Assembly: GCA_007127625.1 (NCBI GenBank)
Contig: SKYZ01000294.1
Span: 1-8,006, forward strand
Origin: Aquisalimonas sp.
GTDB taxonomy: Bacteria; Pseudomonadota; Gammaproteobacteria; Nitrococcales; Aquisalimonadaceae
DNA: 8,006 nt
Direction: 5' to 3'
A program made the translations under genes and the position numbers. Numbering within the stretch: position 1 is the first letter of the stretch; each line of letters starts with the position of its first letter. Shown here piece after piece: positions 5,713 to 8,006 of the stretch. Under the pieces are notes generated by a model. The model saw only the letters and a list, made by a program, of their open reading frames with translations, was not told the DNA's origin and made no database searches.

Positions 5713-6177
5713 TCAGGCCTGGGACTGCTCGTAGTTTTCCTTGCCGAGTCGGTCGTAGAGGTCAAGCTGGGTTTCGAGGAAATCAACATGATCCTCCTCC
5801 TGGGCCAGCAGGCCGTTCAGCAGGTCACGACTGGCGTAGTCCTCCACCGACTCCGAAAAGGCAATGGCCTCCCGCAGGTCGGCAATCCCCTTCTGCTCCA
5901 GCTTGAGATCACACTCCAGCACTTCACGGACGTTCTCGCCGATGAGCAGCTTGCCCAGGTCCTGCAGATTGGGCATGCCCTCGAGGAACAGGATACGGTC
6001 GATGAGCTGATCTGCGTGCTTCATCTCGTCGATGGACGCCTTGTATTCCTTACCGCCCAACTTCTCCAGACCCCAGTCGTTGAGCATGCGGGAGTGCAGG
6101 AAGTACTGGTTGATCGCGGTCAGCTCGTTGTAGAGCACCTTGTTGAGATGCCCGACTACCTTGGCGTCACCCTTCAT
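5713..6177 (-). CDS. bfr: Bacterioferritin (haem-containing ferritin)
   Basis: Bfr subunits form a hollow 24-mer in the cytoplasm that oxidises ferrous iron and stores it as mineral, with haem between subunit pairs. The 154-residue protein is a complete four-helix ferritin with the ferroxidase ligands at the same numbers as in E. coli Bfr: Glu18, Glu51, His54, Glu94, Glu127 and His130. Met52, the haem axial ligand, is present in DEMKHAD, so this is a haem-binding, catalytically competent subunit rather than the split alpha or beta forms of some species. GGGAG (6185-6189) lies seven bases before the ATG. It lies 144 bp downstream of bfd on the same strand. That gap holds a hairpin and no convincing promoter, so co-transcription with bfd is possible. 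Confidence 0.97.
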   Translation of the reverse strand: MKGDAKVVGHLNKVLYNELTAINQYFLHSRMLNDWGLEKLGGKEYKASIDEMKHADQLIDRILFLEGMPNLQDLGKLLIGENVREVLECDLKLEQKGIADLREAIAFSESVEDYASRDLLNGLLAQEEDHVDFLETQLDLYDRLGKENYEQSQA

Positions 6178-6213
6178 TCGGTGGCTCCCGTCTTCATGAT
6201 TGACTGGACTGCA

Positions 6214-6240
6214 GCGTGCCTGCCCTCTGGCAGGGCACGC
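6214..6240 (-). other. Hairpin in the bfd-bfr intercistronic region
   Basis: GCGTGCC (6214-6220) pairs with GGCACGC (6234-6240) and TGCC (6221-6224) pairs with GGCA (6229-6232), around a CTCT loop with one bulged base at 6233. It lies after bfd and about 37 bases before the bfr start on the minus strand. No T-run follows, so it may be an RNA-stability or attenuation element rather than a terminator. Confidence 0.5.
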
Positions 6241-6321
6241 CGGACTGGGAACAGTCTAATACAGGATAGGGAGGCTAGGGGAGGCCGGCGGCACTGTGCA
6301 GGCGGCAAGCGCCCCGGCGCC

Positions 6322-6567
6322 TCAGGCGCTCCGCCGCGCCGTGGCGGGCTCGTCGACGGCCACCGGCGGCAGGTCGATGTGCACGGCCCTGGCGCCGAGG
6401 GTGTTGCGGGCCTTGGTGAGGACTTCCAGAGCCTCCGGGCCACAGCGACCACAACAGGCGCACAGCCCGAGCTGATGGCGCAGATCGCGCATGGTTCGCG
6501 CCCCGCCCTGAACAACGGCGCGGCGGATGTCGTGATCGGTGACGGCGTGGCAGAGGCAGATGTACAT
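6322..6567 (-). CDS. bfd: Bacterioferritin-associated ferredoxin
   Basis: Bfd is a small [2Fe-2S] protein that binds bacterioferritin and passes electrons to its haem, so that stored iron is reduced and released. The 81-residue protein starts MYICLCHAVTDHDIRRAV, the family's N-terminal CxC (Cys4, Cys6). The second pair is in CACCGRC, where Cys39 and Cys42 match the CxxC of E. coli Bfd. Cys36 and Cys38 are extra. A Pro/Ala-rich tail of about 15 residues follows. GGAGG (6574-6578) lies six bases before the ATG. The gene is upstream of bfr on the same strand, and a Fur-like site covers its promoter, as expected for a gene used when iron is scarce. A NirB-type or other BFD-like domain is less likely given the length and neighbour. 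Confidence 0.93.
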   Translation of the reverse strand: MYICLCHAVTDHDIRRAVVQGGARTMRDLRHQLGLCACCGRCGPEALEVLTKARNTLGARAVHIDLPPVAVDEPATARRSA

Positions 6568-6606
6568 GGCAACCCTCCGTGTGGATGGTTGCAGTCTGAA
6601 TGCAAA

Positions 6607-6627
6607 TGCGACTGATTGTCAATTAGA
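6607..6627 (-). promoter_or_regulatory. Candidate Fur box over the bfd promoter
   Basis: The minus-strand 15-mer TGACAATCAGTCGCA (6607-6621) matches 10 of the 14 specified bases of the 7-1-7 Fur consensus TGATAATnATTATCA. It overlaps TTGACA (6617-6622), a perfect -35 whose downstream -10 is poor. It also abuts TCTAAT (6622-6627), a good -10 lacking a -35. Under either reading the box covers core promoter or start. This is an A/T-rich island in a GC-rich region, 40 bases upstream of bfd. Fur repression of bfd is known in other proteobacteria; here it is inferred. Confidence 0.45.
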
Positions 6628-6636
6628 AATGCAGGG

Positions 6637-8006
6637 CTACTTGCCGGGTCGCACCAGGCCACCCAGACCGGCCTCCTCCAGCGCCCTGTTCAACCGCCGG
6701 CGGACATCCGCCGGATTCTCCAGGGTGAACGCCTCCTCCACCAGGGCGGTGGCCTGCTGGCGGGTAAAACTGCGGATCACCCACTTGACCCGCAGCAGGC
6801 TCGAGACGCTCATGCTCAGCCCCTGCACGCCCAGCCCCAGCAACAGGATGGCCGATGCGGGGTCGCCGGCCATGGCACCGCAGACACTCACCGGGCAATC
6901 ATTGCGCTGACCGGCTTCCACCACCTGGCGCACTGCCTGCAGCACCGCCGGATGAAGTTCGTCGTAGAGGCCCGCCACCCGGGAGTTGTTGCGATCCACC
7001 GCCAGCAGGTACTGGGTGAGATCGTTGCTGCCAATGGAGAGAAAGTCCACACGCCGGGCGAGGCTGTCCGCCTGGTACACCGCCGAGGGCACCTCGATCA
7101 TCACCCCGACCTCGGGCATGGTGCCGATATCGATCCCCTCTTCCTCGAGCTCCTCGCGGGCACGCTCCAGCAGCACCCGCGCCTCGTCCACCTCCTGGAC
7201 GCGGCTGATCATGGGCAGCAGGATACGCAGGTTGCCGCAGTTGGCATTGGCCCGCAGCATCGCCCGCAGCTGGGTCAGGAAGATTTCCGGGTGATCCAGC
7301 GTCAGGCGAATGCCCCGCCAGCCGAGAAACGGGTTCTCCTCCCGGACCGGGAAATAGGGCAAGGGCTTGTCGCCACCCACGTCCAGGGTGCGCAGCACCA
7401 CCGGCCGCGGCACGAAGGGCTCCAGCACCTGGCGGTAGACCACGGTCTGCTCGTCTTCCCCGGGAAAGCGCTCGCGCACCATGAAGGGGAATTCGGTGCG
7501 GTGCAGACCAATGCCATCGCAGCCACTGGCCAGCGACGAGGTGATGTCTGCCATGAGGCCGGTATTGGCGTACAGCCCCATGCGGAAACCGCAGGGCGTC
7601 TGCGCCGGCGCGTCCTTGAGCACCTGAAGTTCCTCGGACAGCTCCGCATCTTCCTTGAGCAGGCGCCGATACTCCTTGCGCACCCGCTTGTCCGGATCAA
7701 TGTGGACGCGGCCCGTATAGCCATCGGCGATCAGCTGCTTGTTCTCCAGCCGCCCGACAGGCAGCTCGGCCACACCCATGACCGCGGGGATGTTCAGTGC
7801 CCGCGCGAGGATGGCCACGTGGGAGTTGCCGGAGCCACGCGCGGTGACCACCCCTTTGAGCCGTTCCGTGGGGATCTCCGCAAGCTGCGAGGCGCTGATC
7901 TCCTCGCCCACCAGGATGGTGCCCTCGGGCACCTCGCGGCTGTCGCCGCTGTCCATCTGCAGGCGCATGAGAATGCGCCGCCCCACGTCGCGGATGTCGC
8001 TGGCGC
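6637..8006 (-). CDS. ptsP: PtsP, enzyme I of the nitrogen phosphotransferase system (partial)
   Basis: EI-Ntr takes phosphate from phosphoenolpyruvate and passes it to NPr and then EIIA-Ntr, a cytoplasmic regulatory relay. The gene runs off the right edge: 455 residues plus the stop are visible, and the N-terminal GAF domain expected in PtsP is missing. The frame stays open to the edge, so the GTG at 7986 is not the start. Visible motifs in order are the phospho-histidine loop GSGNSHVAILARAL (His codon 7819-7821), then the PEP-binding barrel: GIGLHRTEFPFM, LRTLDVGGDKPLPYF, NPFLGWRGIR, GVMIEVPSA, DFLSIGSNDLTQYLLAVDR and VSVCGAMAGDP (active-site Cys codon 6880-6882). The extended GAF-linker style and NSHVAILARALNIPAVMG favour PtsP over sugar EI (PtsI). 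No terminator is seen before bfd, 69 bp downstream on the same strand, so read-through is possible. Confidence 0.93.
   Translation of the reverse strand, partial: ASDIRDVGRRILMRLQMDSGDSREVPEGTILVGEEISASQLAEIPTERLKGVVTARGSGNSHVAILARALNIPAVMGVAELPVGRLENKQLIADGYTGRVHIDPDKRVRKEYRRLLKEDAELSEELQVLKDAPAQTPCGFRMGLYANTGLMADITSSLASGCDGIGLHRTEFPFMVRERFPGEDEQTVVYRQVLEPFVPRPVVLRTLDVGGDKPLPYFPVREENPFLGWRGIRLTLDHPEIFLTQLRAMLRANANCGNLRILLPMISRVQEVDEARVLLERAREELEEEGIDIGTMPEVGVMIEVPSAVYQADSLARRVDFLSIGSNDLTQYLLAVDRNNSRVAGLYDELHPAVLQAVRQVVEAGQRNDCPVSVCGAMAGDPASAILLLGLGVQGLSMSVSSLLRVKWVIRSFTRQQATALVEEAFTLENPADVRRRLNRALEEAGLGGLVRPGK

Noticed and set aside
6317..6329. GCGCC/GGCGC hairpin with the bfd stop codon in its loop, considered as a terminator
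   Set aside because: The stem is only five bp with no T-run, and such short GC repeats are common in this composition.
5788..6615. 275-codon plus-strand open frame across bfr and bfd
   Set aside because: It is antisense to two well-supported genes, with no coherent domain and no start signals.
7984..7986. GTG as the start of ptsP
   Set aside because: The frame stays open to the window edge with PtsP-like residues (ASDIRDV) before it, and PtsP needs a GAF domain upstream, so the gene is simply cut by the edge.

Overview
The window comes from a high-GC chromosome. Its gene content, a typical gammaproteobacterial 16S leader and the order 16S-tyrS-anmK-erpA-argC all point to Gammaproteobacteria. 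From memory, Pseudomonas aeruginosa has a related order (16S, tyrZ, an M23 peptidase, anmK, erpA, and argC a little further on). The acidic proteins would fit a halophilic or Ectothiorhodospiraceae-like member, but that is inference. I see no mobile element, CRISPR array, tRNA or phage gene: this is a core-genome region.

Layout. Bases 1-483 hold no protein gene. They carry the upstream region of an rRNA operon read leftwards on the minus strand: five tandem sigma70-type promoters, then a boxB-like hairpin, a boxA antitermination site and structured leader RNA. The 16S gene should begin a few tens of bases beyond base 1. Next come tyrS (minus, 484-1695), the divergent anmK (plus, 1853-2959), erpA (minus, 2956-3309, sharing a CTAG stop with anmK), a near-perfect palindrome, and argC (minus, 3495-4490). 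A divergent spacer leads to a two-gene plus-strand unit: a membrane-anchored TlpA-like thioredoxin (4685-5218) and hemJ (5226-5651). The right part is again minus strand: bfr (5713-6177), bfd (6322-6567) and the C-terminal two thirds or so of ptsP (6637 to the edge).

How the genes fit together. The rrn promoters and tyrS serve translation. AnmK recycles peptidoglycan amino sugar, ArgC makes arginine precursors and PtsP starts the nitrogen phosphotransferase relay. An iron/haem theme runs through the rest: ErpA delivers Fe-S clusters, HemJ makes protoporphyrin IX, Bfr stores iron around a haem, and Bfd reduces Bfr to release iron. A Fur-like box over the bfd promoter fits this.

The most noteworthy features are the five rrn promoters, all with an exact 16-bp spacer, and the 11-bp inverted repeat around the third. 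Next are the 18-bp palindrome containing the likely erpA -35 and the Fur-like site upstream of bfd. No clearly new biological system is visible. All promoter and terminator calls were read by eye.
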